Source: Aerolutibacter ruishenii
GTDB taxonomy: Bacteria; Pseudomonadota; Gammaproteobacteria; Xanthomonadales; Xanthomonadaceae
Direction of reading: 5' to 3'
Assembly: GCF_007830115.1 (NCBI RefSeq)
Contig: NZ_VLKP01000007.1
Coordinates: forward strand, 62,001-126,000
Length of the DNA stretch: 64,000 nucleotides
Numbering within the stretch: position 1 is the first letter of the stretch; the number at the start of each line of letters is the position of its first letter. This document shows, in pieces, positions 47,482-55,749 of this stretch. A program made the translations under genes and the position numbers. The notes under the pieces were generated by a model, which was not told the origin of the DNA, searched no databases, and saw nothing but the letters and a program-made list of their open reading frames with translations.

Positions 47482-47495
47482 GGCTCACCGAGGCT
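47471..47495 (-). terminator. Terminator-like hairpin at the end of the DUF3800 gene (minus orientation)
   Basis: AGCCCCGGTG / CACCGAGGCT (ten positions, one mismatch, five-base loop) overlaps the DUF3800 stop. The T-rich stretch follows the stem only on the minus strand (TTTTCGCTTT), where no gene is recognised. On the plus strand there is no U-run, so its effect on hsdS-DUF3800 mRNA is unclear. Confidence 0.3.
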
Positions 47496-47539
47496 GGACG
47501 CCGACCGGGTTCTCCCAGTCCACTTGGCCGAATTATAGG

Positions 47540-47648
47540 CAGGTTGTCCGGTCTCAAGCAATGCGACGGGTGATGCGATTGTCACTCGCCAATCCTTAAT
47601 AAAGACATTTAAAAACAATGCGTTATTCAACCTTGCCGTGATCCGGAT
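47540..47648 (+). promoter_or_regulatory. AT-rich leader, probable separate promoter region of hsdM
   Basis: The 167 bases between DUF3800 and hsdM include an unusually AT-rich block for this genome (CCTTAATAAAGACATTTAAAA at 47594-47614 and neighbours). TTGTCA at 47579 with TAAAGA 15 bases later is a weak promoter candidate. An independent hsdM promoter would let the methylase be made before restriction. Confidence 0.4.
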
Positions 47649-49118
47649 ATGAACAGCACCGCCCTCGTCCAGAAGATCTGGAACTTCTGCCACACCCTGC
47701 GCGACGACGGCGTGGGCTACGGCGACTACCTGGAACAGCTGACCTACCTGCTGTTCCTCAAGCTGGCGCACGAGTACTCGCAGCCGCCCTACAACCGCGA
47801 CACCCACATCCCCAGGAGCTGCGACTGGACCAGCCTGCGCGGCAAGACCGGCGCGCCGCTGGAGGCCCACTACCTGAAGGTGCTGCACAAACTGGGGGAG
47901 GAGCCCGACATGCTCGGCGCGATCTTCTTCAAGGCGCAGAACAAGATCCAGGACCCGGCCAAGCTGGCGCGGCTGGTGCAGATGATCGACGCCGAGGACT
48001 GGGTCAGCCTGGACGCTGACACCAAGGGCGACCTGTACGAGGGCCTGCTGCAGAAGAACGCCGAGGACACCAAGAGCGGCGCCGGCCAATACTTCACCCC
48101 GCGCGTGCTGATCCAGGCGATGGTCGAGTGCGTGCAGCCCGAGCCCGGCAAGACCATCGCCGACCCGGCCTGCGGCACCGGCGGCTTCTTCCTCGGCGCG
48201 TACGAGTGGCTCACCCGCGACGGCGTGCAGTTGAATAGGAAGCAAAAGGAGTTCCTGCGCCGCCAGACCTTCTTCGGCAACGAGATCGTCGCCGCCACCC
48301 GCCGCCTGTGCCTGATGAACCTCTTTCTGCACAACGTTGGCGACCTGGACGGCGAGCCGACGGTGGACCGCGCGGACGCGCTGATCTCCGAGCTCCGGCA
48401 GAAGGTGGACTACGTGCTGGCCAATCCGCCCTTCGGCAAGAAGAGCAGCATGACCATCACCAATGCCGACGGCGAAGAAGACCGCGACGCGCTGACCTAT
48501 GAGCGCCAGGACTTCTGGCAGACCACGTCCAACAAGCAGCTGAACTTCCTCCAGCACATTGTCTCGATGCTCAAGACCACCGGCCAGGCCGCGGTGGTAC
48601 TGCCGGACAACGTGCTGTTCGAAGGCGGCGCCGGTGAGAAGATCCGCCGCAAGCTGCTGGAAACCTGCGACGTCCACACCCTGCTGCGATTGCCCACCGG
48701 CATCTTCTACGCGCAGGGCGTGAAGGCGAACGTGCTGTTCTTTGACGCCAAGCCCAAGGACGGCAAGGTCCACACCAAAGGCGTGTGGATCTATGACCTG
48801 CGCACCAACAAGCACTTCACGCTCAAAACCAAGCCGTTGCGCCGCGAGGACCTGCGGGAGTTCGTGGAGGCCTACAACCCGGCCAACCGCCACAAGCGCA
48901 AGGAATCGGAGCGGTTCCGTTACTTCGACTACGAAACGCTCGTCGCTCGCGACAAGGCCAGCCTGGACATCTTCTGGCTCAAGGACGACAGCCTGGATGA
49001 TCTGGACAACCTGCCGCCGCCGGATGTGCTGGCGCAGGAGATCATCGACCACCTTGAAGCGGCACTGGTCGCGTTCCGTGAGGTCGCGTCCGCGTTGCCG
49101 AGCAGCCGACAAGGCTGA
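47649..49118 (+). CDS. hsdM: Type I restriction enzyme, DNA methyltransferase subunit
   Basis: N6-adenine methyltransferase subunit that with HsdS protects the recognition sites. The 489-residue protein has the N-terminal HsdM domain, the SAM motif DPACGTGGF at residues 172-180 and the catalytic NPPF at 259-262. The KSGAGQYFTPR box precedes motif I. It is last in the operon order hsdR-hsdS-DUF3800-hsdM and separated from DUF3800 by 167 bases of AT-rich DNA. All expected motifs are intact, so the system looks functional. Confidence 0.95.
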   Translation: MNSTALVQKIWNFCHTLRDDGVGYGDYLEQLTYLLFLKLAHEYSQPPYNRDTHIPRSCDWTSLRGKTGAPLEAHYLKVLHKLGEEPDMLGAIFFKAQNKIQDPAKLARLVQMIDAEDWVSLDADTKGDLYEGLLQKNAEDTKSGAGQYFTPRVLIQAMVECVQPEPGKTIADPACGTGGFFLGAYEWLTRDGVQLNRKQKEFLRRQTFFGNEIVAATRRLCLMNLFLHNVGDLDGEPTVDRADALISELRQKVDYVLANPPFGKKSSMTITNADGEEDRDALTYERQDFWQTTSNKQLNFLQHIVSMLKTTGQAAVVLPDNVLFEGGAGEKIRRKLLETCDVHTLLRLPTGIFYAQGVKANVLFFDAKPKDGKVHTKGVWIYDLRTNKHFTLKTKPLRREDLREFVEAYNPANRHKRKESERFRYFDYETLVARDKASLDIFWLKDDSLDDLDNLPPPDVLAQEIIDHLEAALVAFREVASALPSSRQG

Positions 49119-49156
49119 TTCATCTTGTTGATGCACGCATTGCCAAAGGAAACCGT

Positions 49157-49510
49157 ATGAGCTGGCTGATCACCAAATACCTCCTCACCGCCGCGGTGGT
49201 GGTCCTGGTCTCCGAGGCCGCCAAGCGAAGCGACAAGCTCGGCGGTTTTGTCGCCGCGTTGCCACTGGTCACCGTGCTGGCCCTGATCTGGCTGTACGTG
49301 GAAAAGCAGCCGCAGGCCAAGATCGCCAACCACGCCTGGTACACGTTCTGGTACGTGGTGCCCACGCTGCCGATGTTCCTCGCATTCCCATTCCTGCTGG
49401 GGCGCATCGGGTTCTGGCCGACCATGGCGGCCAGCGTGGTGATCACGGTGGTCTGCTTTGGCCTGTTCGCGCTGGCGGTGCGGCCGTTCGGCATCGAGCT
49501 GCTGCCCTGA
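49157..49510 (+). CDS. DUF3147 family small membrane protein
   Basis: A 117-residue protein with four hydrophobic helices (about 4-22, 30-47, 60-82 and 90-110) and the motif KYLLTAAVVVLVSEAAKRSDKLGGFVAALPLVTVLALIWLYVE of DUF3147. Function unknown. AAAGGA seven bases before the ATG is a good ribosome site. It marks the return to the core genome after the restriction islet, and is convergent with the acyl-CoA dehydrogenase gene 18 bases away. Confidence 0.82.
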   Translation: MSWLITKYLLTAAVVVLVSEAAKRSDKLGGFVAALPLVTVLALIWLYVEKQPQAKIANHAWYTFWYVVPTLPMFLAFPFLLGRIGFWPTMAASVVITVVCFGLFALAVRPFGIELLP

Positions 49511-49528
49511 GCATCCCGGCCGCCGCCC

Positions 49529-51295
49529 TCAGATCACGTCCCACGCATAGCCGCCGCGCGCCAGCACGTCCGCCGCCAGGCCTTCGATCTGCTCGTCCTC
49601 GTTGCGTTCCAGGCCGCGCAGGTTGCGTGCCATGCGACGCCGGGCCTCCCGGGTGAACACACGGGCGATGTCCAACGCCTGCGCGGCGGCCGGGTGCTCC
49701 TGCTTGAGCAGGCTGTCCGCACGCGACAGCACGCACAGGCCCACGAACAGGTCGATGGTGATGTCGCCGATGCGCTTCTGCGCATGCTGCTGGTCGGCGA
49801 TGGCCTTGCCGTGCTTGCGCAGCAACTGGTCGGACGCCTTCGACAGTTCCACCGTGTACTTCTCGTACACCGGAGCCAGCTTGCGCAGCGGTTCGGCCAG
49901 CGGATGCACGATGCGGTCGGTGCCCACGCCGGTGGCTTCGCGCATGCGCCGCGCGGTGTAGTCGCCCAGCACGCCGAAGCCCTTGATCGGGTCGTTGAAG
50001 ATGTCGCCCACCGCGGCCTTCAGTTCGCCCAGCCCCGCGCCCACGCCCTTGAGTCCGGACAGCGCGATGTACAGGCGCAGGATCTCGTTGGTGCCTTCGA
50101 AGATGGACAGGATGCGGGTGTCGCGGGTGATCTGCTCGTACGGGAACTCGCGCATGAAGCCGTTGCCGGCGGCGATCTGCAGCGCTTCGTATGACGCGCG
50201 CTGCACCGCCTCGCTGGCGAACACCTTGCTGATCGCCGCCTCCACCGAGTAATCGGTGCAGCCGCTGTCGATCAGGTGCGCGACCATCCACACCGTGCTT
50301 TCCGCGGCGAAGCAGTCCACCGCCATGCGCGCCAGCTTCTCGCGCACCAGCCCGAACTCGGCGATGGGCTTGCCGAACTGCTGGCGGTCCTTGGCCTGCG
50401 CGGTGGCCAGCCGCAGCAGCGTGCGCATGCCGCCCACCGCGCCGCCGCCCAGGCCGGTGCGGCCGCTGTTGAGGATGCTCATCGCCACCTTGAAGCCCTT
50501 GCCGACCGGGCCGAGCACGTTCTCCGCCGGCACCCGCACATCAGCGAAGGCGACGGTGGTGGTGCTGGACGCGCGGATGCCCATCTTGTCCTCGTGCGGG
50601 CCGTGGCTGACGCCCGGCCAGCCGGCCTCGACCAGGAACGCCGTCATCTTGCCTTCGGGCGTGTCGGTGCGCGCGAACACGGTGTAGAAGCCGGCAATAC
50701 CGCCGTTGGTGATCCAGATCTTCTCGCCGCTCAGCGTCCAGCTGCCGTCGTCGTTGCGCGTGGCCTTGGTGCGGATCGAGGCGGCATCGGAGCCGGCGCC
50801 CGATTCGGTCAGGCAGAACGCGGCGATCAGTCCGCCGCTGGCCAGGCGCGGCAGGTAGCGCTGCTTCTGCTCGTCGGTACCGAACAGCAGCAGGCCCTTC
50901 ATGCCGATGGAACTGTGCGCGCCGATGGTCAGCGACACCGAACTGTCGTGGCTGCTGGTCTGCGCGAGCACGCGCGCGTAGGCGCCGTTGGACAGCTCGA
51001 GCCCACCGTGCTCCTCGGGAATGATCAGCCCGAACAGGCCAATGTCGCGCAAAGCCTGGATGAACTCGGCGGGCTGCTCCGCATCGCGGTCGTACCGCTT
51101 GAGGTCGCCGGCCTTGTCGTCGAGGAACTGGTCGATCGCATCGGTCATCGCGCCGAGCATCTCGCGATCGCGCGCGCGGATCTGCGGGTACGGGAACAAT
51201 TGTTCGTCCAGGATGTTGCCGAAGAACAGCTGCTTGGCGGCGCTTTCGTCGCGATGTGGAGCGGTGGTGGGCGATTCGGCAGCTACGGTCGACAT
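49529..51295 (-). CDS. Acyl-CoA dehydrogenase, long/very-long-chain type
   Basis: FAD enzyme for the first beta-oxidation step, 588 residues. Expected segments are present: AAFCLTESGAGSDAASIRTKA (FAD/substrate binding), WITNGG, and the catalytic Glu in SIFEGTNEILRLYIAL. The extra C-terminal domain (~190 residues after the catalytic Glu) resembles VLCAD/ACAD9-type enzymes. The frame extends upstream to 51382, but the ATG at 51295 (MSTVAAESPTT) is preferred. No other fad gene is adjacent. Chain-length preference cannot be decided from sequence. Confidence 0.9.
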   Translation of the reverse strand: MSTVAAESPTTAPHRDESAAKQLFFGNILDEQLFPYPQIRARDREMLGAMTDAIDQFLDDKAGDLKRYDRDAEQPAEFIQALRDIGLFGLIIPEEHGGLELSNGAYARVLAQTSSHDSSVSLTIGAHSSIGMKGLLLFGTDEQKQRYLPRLASGGLIAAFCLTESGAGSDAASIRTKATRNDDGSWTLSGEKIWITNGGIAGFYTVFARTDTPEGKMTAFLVEAGWPGVSHGPHEDKMGIRASSTTTVAFADVRVPAENVLGPVGKGFKVAMSILNSGRTGLGGGAVGGMRTLLRLATAQAKDRQQFGKPIAEFGLVREKLARMAVDCFAAESTVWMVAHLIDSGCTDYSVEAAISKVFASEAVQRASYEALQIAAGNGFMREFPYEQITRDTRILSIFEGTNEILRLYIALSGLKGVGAGLGELKAAVGDIFNDPIKGFGVLGDYTARRMREATGVGTDRIVHPLAEPLRKLAPVYEKYTVELSKASDQLLRKHGKAIADQQHAQKRIGDITIDLFVGLCVLSRADSLLKQEHPAAAQALDIARVFTREARRRMARNLRGLERNEDEQIEGLAADVLARGGYAWDVI

Positions 51296-51501
51296 GTTGG
51301 TGCTCCGCTGGACGTTGAATGCATTGTCCCTCTGGAACGTGGTCCGGGGCCAGCGCGCCGTTGGATTGCTGCGTTGCGCCAAGGGGGGGCGTACGCTACC
51401 TGTCGGGGAACAGGTACATGGCTGCGTCCGGCGGCATGGCCCTGGCGAGCGGTGCGCCGGACGCTTGCCGAACCGGCATCCCCCGCGAACAGGAGTCCGC
51501 C

Positions 51502-51918
51502 ATGACCCGCATGATCTTCGTCAACCTCCCCGTCACCGACCTTGCCGCGTCGATGGCGTTCTATGAAGCGTTGGGCTTCACCAACAATCCGCAGTTCACC
51601 GACGAGACCGCCGCCTGCATGGTCTGGAGTGAGGCGATCAGCGTCATGCTGCTCACGCATGACAAGTGGCGCACGTTCACCAGCCGGCCGATTCCACCGA
51701 AGACCTCCAGCGAGGTGCTGCTCGCGATTTCGCTGGACAGCCGGGACGCGGTCGATGCGATGAACAAGGCGGCGTCCGCCCATGGCGGCACTGCGGACAT
51801 CAATCCCAAGCAGGATCTGGGCTTCATGTACAACCGCAACCTCGCCGATCCCGACGGCCACGTCTGGGAGGCGTTCTGGATGGACGTGTCGGCCATGCCT
51901 ACGGCGGATGCCCACTGA
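51502..51918 (+). CDS. VOC family (glyoxalase-like) protein
   Basis: A 138-residue vicinal-oxygen-chelate protein: FVNLPVTDLAASMAFYEALGF opens the first beta-alpha-beta-beta-beta module, and NLADPDGHVWEAFWMD closes the second with a Glu metal ligand. Such proteins act as dioxygenases, isomerases or resistance proteins, and no specific substrate is evident. The start at 51502 has AGGAG eight bases before it. A longer frame from 51319 overlaps the dehydrogenase promoter region and is not supported. It is convergent to purD (63 bases between stops). Confidence 0.85.
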   Translation: MTRMIFVNLPVTDLAASMAFYEALGFTNNPQFTDETAACMVWSEAISVMLLTHDKWRTFTSRPIPPKTSSEVLLAISLDSRDAVDAMNKAASAHGGTADINPKQDLGFMYNRNLADPDGHVWEAFWMDVSAMPTADAH

Positions 51919-51981
51919 GGGATCTGCCAGGGCGCACCGAGCCTGGGCCCGTTGTCGCCGGTTGCCTGATTCAATCCGGTG

Positions 51982-53271
51982 TCAGCCCTGCTGTTCGCGC
52001 GCGATCGCCCGCCAACCGATGTCGTGGCGGTGGAACTCGCCGTGCCAGGAAATGCCCGACACCGTTTCGTACGCTTTGTGCTGCGCCGCGGCCACGGTGT
52101 CGCCCAGGCCGACCACGCACAGCACGCGGCCGCCTGCGGTGACCACGTCCTCGCCTTCCAGCCTGGTACCGGCGTGGAACACCTTGGTGTCCTCCACCTC
52201 CGGCACGTCCCAGGTGCTGATGGTGTCGCCCAGGCGCGGCGTGCCGGGGTAGTGCTCGGCCGCCATCACCACGCCCAGTGCGGGGCGCGGGTCCCACTGT
52301 GCCTGCACCCCATCCAGGTGGCCATCGATGGCCGTTTCGACCAGGTCAAGCAGGTCGGATTGCAGGCGCATCATCACCGGCTGGGTCTCCGGGTCACCGA
52401 AGCGCACGTTGAACTCGATCACCTTGGGCGCGCCGGTCTTGTCGATCATCAGGCCGGCGTAGAGGAAACCGGTGAACGGCACGCCGTCCTTGATCATGCC
52501 TTGCACGGTGGGGTTGACCACCTCGCGCATCACGCGTTCGTGCACCTCCGGCGTCACCACCGGCGCCGGCGAGTACGCACCCATGCCACCGGTGTTGGGG
52601 CCGGTGTCGCCGTCGCCCACGCGCTTGTGGTCCTGGCTGGTGGCCATCGGCAGCGCGGTGGTGCCGTCCACCATGGAGATGAAACTGGCCTCCTCGCCGT
52701 CGAGGAACTCCTCGATCACCACGCGCGCGCCGGCCGCGCCAAACGCGTAGTCAGCCAGCATGTCGGTGATGGCGGCCTCGGCCTCCTCCAGCGTCATCGC
52801 CACGATCACGCCCTTGCCGGCGGCCAGGCCGTCGGCCTTGATCACGATGGGCGCGCCCTTCTCGCGCACGTACTCCAGCGCTTCGTCCACGTGCGTGTGC
52901 ACCGCGTAGTGCGCGGTGGGAATACCGTGGCGGGCTAGGAAGTCCTTGGCGAACGCCTTGCTGCCTTCCAGCTGCGCGGCAGCTGCGCTGGGTCCGAAGA
53001 TGCGGTGGCCAGCGGCGCGGAAGCGGTCGACCACGCCCGCCACCAACGGACCCTCGGGGCCGACCACGGTGACCGTCACGCCTTCGCGTGCGACCAGCGC
53101 CAGCAGGCCGTCGATGTCGGTGGCGCCGACGTCCACGTTGCGGCACTTGGGCTCGCGCGCGGTGCCGGCGTTGCCGGGTGCGACCAGCACTTCGGTGACG
53201 CGCGGGGACTGGGCCAGCTTCCACGCCAGGGCATGTTCGCGGCCGCCGGAGCCGATGACGAGCAGTTTCAT
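51982..53271 (-). CDS. purD: Phosphoribosylamine--glycine ligase
   Basis: ATP-grasp enzyme for the second step of purine synthesis, forming GAR from phosphoribosylamine and glycine. The 429-residue protein starts MKLLVIGSGGREHALAWKLAQ and has the IKADGLAAGKGVIVA ATP-grasp loop, MGAYSPAPVV and NVRFGDPETQ metal/ATP motifs. The length matches E. coli PurD (429). It is downstream of purH on the same strand, but separated from it by 412 bases of structured DNA rather than the few bases seen in a tight operon. Confidence 0.97.
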   Translation of the reverse strand: MKLLVIGSGGREHALAWKLAQSPRVTEVLVAPGNAGTAREPKCRNVDVGATDIDGLLALVAREGVTVTVVGPEGPLVAGVVDRFRAAGHRIFGPSAAAAQLEGSKAFAKDFLARHGIPTAHYAVHTHVDEALEYVREKGAPIVIKADGLAAGKGVIVAMTLEEAEAAITDMLADYAFGAAGARVVIEEFLDGEEASFISMVDGTTALPMATSQDHKRVGDGDTGPNTGGMGAYSPAPVVTPEVHERVMREVVNPTVQGMIKDGVPFTGFLYAGLMIDKTGAPKVIEFNVRFGDPETQPVMMRLQSDLLDLVETAIDGHLDGVQAQWDPRPALGVVMAAEHYPGTPRLGDTISTWDVPEVEDTKVFHAGTRLEGEDVVTAGGRVLCVVGLGDTVAAAQHKAYETVSGISWHGEFHRHDIGWRAIAREQQG

Positions 53272-53339
53272 GTGGGTCTCGGAAGAGGGCGCAGGGTGCT
53301 GATTCTACGTGAGCGGGTGGTGGGGGGCGTTGGTCGCAC

Positions 53340-53452
53340 GGAGGCTGGCGATAGGGGTGTTGCTACAGCGCTCTGTCGCGGCATCCTGCCGCGAGTCGCG
53401 CCGCCGGCCATCCATGGCCGGCTTTTCCGCAAAACCCCTATCGCCAGCCTCC
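53340..53452 (+). repeat. Compound stem-loop repeat, copy 1
   Basis: A perfect 19-bp inverted repeat (GGAGGCTGGCGATAGGGGT at 53340-53358 and its complement at 53434-53452) encloses two hairpins: TCGCGGCA-TCC-TGCCGCGA (53376-53394) and GCCGGCCAT-CC-ATGGCCGGC (53403-53422). One mismatch inside the outer stem, the pairing resumes with TTGC/GCAA. The fold is a three-way junction. Copy 2 has the same layout reversed. Confidence 0.85.
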
Positions 53453-53477
53453 TGACCCAATGTGCCGGGGTGGAGAA

Positions 53478-53514
53478 AAGCAAAAGGCGCGTGCCAAGCA
53501 CGCGCCTTTTGCTT
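53478..53514. terminator. Perfect 16-bp hairpin between the two repeats, probable bidirectional terminator
   Basis: AAGCAAAAGGCGCGTG and its exact complement, with loop CCAAG. Each strand shows a short T-run within the distal stem (CCTTTTGCTT), giving a terminator-like form in both directions. It could limit purH read-through into purD. Confidence 0.6.
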
Positions 53515-53545
53515 GCCAAGCCCGCCGCAATGACTGGCCGGAGGG

Positions 53546-53654
53546 CGGTGGACTGAGGGGGTGTTGCGGAGAGCGGACCATGGATGGTCCGCGGCCCCGA
53601 CTCCGCGCAGGAAGCGCGGACGGAGGGGAGTAGCAACACCCCCTCAGTCCACCG
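53546..53654 (-). repeat. Compound stem-loop repeat, copy 2 (inverted)
   Basis: A perfect 22-bp inverted repeat (53546-53567 with 53633-53654, core CTGAGGGGGTGTTGC) encloses GCGGACCAT-GG-ATGGTCCGC (53573-53592) and TCCGCGC-AGGAA-GCGCGGA (53602-53620). Read on the minus strand it aligns with copy 1: both share GGGGTGTTGCTAC, a TCCTG-containing first hairpin, GTCG, and a CCATCCATGG second hairpin loop, while the distal stem sequences differ but still pair. Confidence 0.85.
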
Positions 53655-53683
53655 ACCCCATCCGGAGCCATTGCCGCAAAAAA

Positions 53684-55255
53684 TCAGTGACGGAAGTGCC
53701 GCACCCCGGTGAACACCATCGCGATGCCATGCTCATCCGCCGCCGCGATCACCTCGGCGTCGCGCATCGAACCGCCCGGTTGGATCACGGCCTTGATGCC
53801 CGCTTCCGCCGCCGCATCGATGCCATCGCGGAACGGGAAGAACGCATCGCTTGCCATCACCGAACCCGGCACCACCAGCCCCGCGTCGGTGGCCTTGATG
53901 CCGGCGATACGCGCCGAGTACACGCGGCTCATCTGGCCCGCGCCCACGCCGACGGTCTGCTTGTTCTTCGCATACACAATCGCGTTGGACTTGACGAACT
54001 TGGCCACGCGCCAGGCGAACAGCAGGTCGCCCAGCTGCTCCTCGGTCGGCGCCACCTTGGTCACCACCTTCAGCTCGTCGCGCGTCACTTCGCGGATGTC
54101 GGCGGTCTGCATCAGCAGGCCCGAGCCGACGCGCTTGACGTCCATGTTGTTCCGACCGTCGCCGTGCGGAATGCGCAGCACGCGCACGTTGGCCTTCTTG
54201 GTGCAGTAGTCCAGCGCACCCTGCTCGTAGTCCGGGGCGATCAGCACCTCGACGAACTGGCGGTCGAGGATGGTCTTGGCCGTGGCCGCGTCCAGCGTGC
54301 GGTTGAAGGCGATGATGCCGCCGAACGCGCTGGTCGGGTCGGTGGCGTACGCGGCTTCGTAGGTGTCCGCGCAGCTGGCGCCTTCGGCCACGCCGCACGG
54401 GTTGGCATGCTTGACGATCACGCACGCCGGCTGGTCGAACTGACGCACGCATTCCCACGCCGCATCGGCATCGGCGAGGTTGTTGTAGCTCAGCTCCTTG
54501 CCCTGCAGCTGGGTGAAGGTCGCCAGCGTGCCCGGCACCGGCCACAGGTCGCGGTAGAACGCGCCCTGCTGGTGCGGGTTCTCGCCGTAGCGCAGGTCCA
54601 TGACCTTGACGAAATTGCTGTTGTTCTGCGCCGGGAACAGCTGCTGCTTGCCGTCGGCGTCGAGCGAGGACAGGTAGTTGCTGATGCACGCGTCGTAGAA
54701 CGCGACGTTGTTGAACGCGGCCACCGACAGCGCGAAGCGCGTCTTGGCCGACAAAGTACCGTCATTGACGGCAAGCTCATCCACGATGCCGGCGTACTGC
54801 GCCGGATCAGTGGCCACCGCCACGCGCGCGAAGTTCTTCGCCGCCGAGCGCAGCATCGCCGGGCCGCCGATGTCGATGTTCTCGATGATGTCGTCGAAGC
54901 TGCTGTCCGGGTTCGCCGACACCTGCGCGAACGGATACAGGTTGAGCACCAGCAGGTCGATCTTCTCGATGCCGTGCTGCGCCATCACCGCATCATCGAT
55001 GCCGGCGCGGCCGAGCAGGCCGCCGTGCACGATCGGGTGCAGGGTCTTGACCCGGCCGTCCATCATTTCCGGGAAACCGGTGACATCGCTGACGTCCTTG
55101 ACCGGCAGGCCTGCGTCGCGGATCGCCTTGGCGGTGCCGCCGGTGGAGAGCAGTTCGACGCCGCGCGCGGACAGCGCCTTGGCAAGGTCGATCAGGCCGG
55201 TCTTGTCGGAAACGGACAGCAGCGCCCGGCGAACGGGCAGACGGTCGGTGGTCAT
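53684..55255 (-). CDS. purH: Bifunctional AICAR formyltransferase / IMP cyclohydrolase
   Basis: Catalyses the last two steps of IMP synthesis. The 523-residue product has the N-terminal MGS-like IMP cyclohydrolase domain ([38 protein letters not shown]) and the C-terminal formyltransferase with the catalytic [11 protein letters not shown] and RADGRxxM-type end ([28 protein letters not shown]). The length is normal. It follows fis (111 bases) and precedes purD across the structured region. The start ATG at 55255 is unambiguous. Confidence 0.97.
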   Translation of the reverse strand: MTTDRLPVRRALLSVSDKTGLIDLAKALSARGVELLSTGGTAKAIRDAGLPVKDVSDVTGFPEMMDGRVKTLHPIVHGGLLGRAGIDDAVMAQHGIEKIDLLVLNLYPFAQVSANPDSSFDDIIENIDIGGPAMLRSAAKNFARVAVATDPAQYAGIVDELAVNDGTLSAKTRFALSVAAFNNVAFYDACISNYLSSLDADGKQQLFPAQNNSNFVKVMDLRYGENPHQQGAFYRDLWPVPGTLATFTQLQGKELSYNNLADADAAWECVRQFDQPACVIVKHANPCGVAEGASCADTYEAAYATDPTSAFGGIIAFNRTLDAATAKTILDRQFVEVLIAPDYEQGALDYCTKKANVRVLRIPHGDGRNNMDVKRVGSGLLMQTADIREVTRDELKVVTKVAPTEEQLGDLLFAWRVAKFVKSNAIVYAKNKQTVGVGAGQMSRVYSARIAGIKATDAGLVVPGSVMASDAFFPFRDGIDAAAEAGIKAVIQPGGSMRDAEVIAAADEHGIAMVFTGVRHFRH

Positions 55256-55366
55256 GGCGAGCGTGAGTGGCGTGGGGAGCCCGCCATTATACGGACAGGC
55301 TCGGCAGGCTCCCGGCCTGCATGTTCGAGGCAGCCTGTTGCCAGGCTCGGCCGCGCTGGCAGGGCA

Positions 55367-55639
55367 TCACGCCAAGCCGTAATCCCGCAACTTCTTGCGC
55401 AGCGTGGCGCGGTGGATGCCCAGCAGGGTCGCGGCGCGGCTCTGGTTGCCCTCGCAATGGCGCAGCACTTCGATGAAGAGCGGGATCTCCAGCTCGCGCA
55501 GCGCGATGTTGTACAGATCGGCGCTGTCCTCGCAGCCGTCCAGGTCACCGAGGTAACGGCGGATGGACGTGGCGACATGGTCGCGCAGTGGCACGCGCGA
55601 GCCCATGCGGGCGTCGGAGCGATCGGCGGCAGCGTTCAA
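55367..55639 (-). CDS. fis: DNA-binding protein Fis
   Basis: Nucleoid-associated protein that bends DNA and modulates rRNA and many other promoters. The C-terminal helix-turn-helix [29 protein letters not shown] is the Fis signature, and the dimerisation helices precede it. A TTG at 55639 (90 residues) was chosen because AGGGGA lies five bases upstream; an ATG at 55720 would give a 117-residue form with a Pro/Arg-rich extension. It sits between the DUF3426 gene and purH in the order seen in related genomes. Confidence 0.9.
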   Translation of the reverse strand: MNAAADRSDARMGSRVPLRDHVATSIRRYLGDLDGCEDSADLYNIALRELEIPLFIEVLRHCEGNQSRAATLLGIHRATLRKKLRDYGLA

Positions 55640-55749
55640 GCGGATCCCCTGTGCAACAGTCTCGTCCCGCCGTGCCGGCTTTCGCGGAAGGAACGGGAAG
55701 GCGGATTCTAGCGCGGCCACGTCGCAGGCATCGCCGCGACATGCGACCG

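Larger units (their letters stand above)
53272..53683. other. Structured intergenic region between purH and purD
   Basis: 412 bases with no credible gene: short frames here lack ribosome sites and simply translate the palindromes. It holds two inverted compound stem-loop elements and a central terminator-like hairpin, annotated separately. Minus-strand transcription from purH to purD would cross all three structures. About 65 bases adjacent to each gene are outside the repeats. Confidence 0.85.

Noticed and set aside
53268-53639. Minus-strand open frame of 123 codons across the purH-purD gap
   Set aside because: It merely translates the palindromic repeats and the hairpin, has no ribosome site and no recognisable domain.
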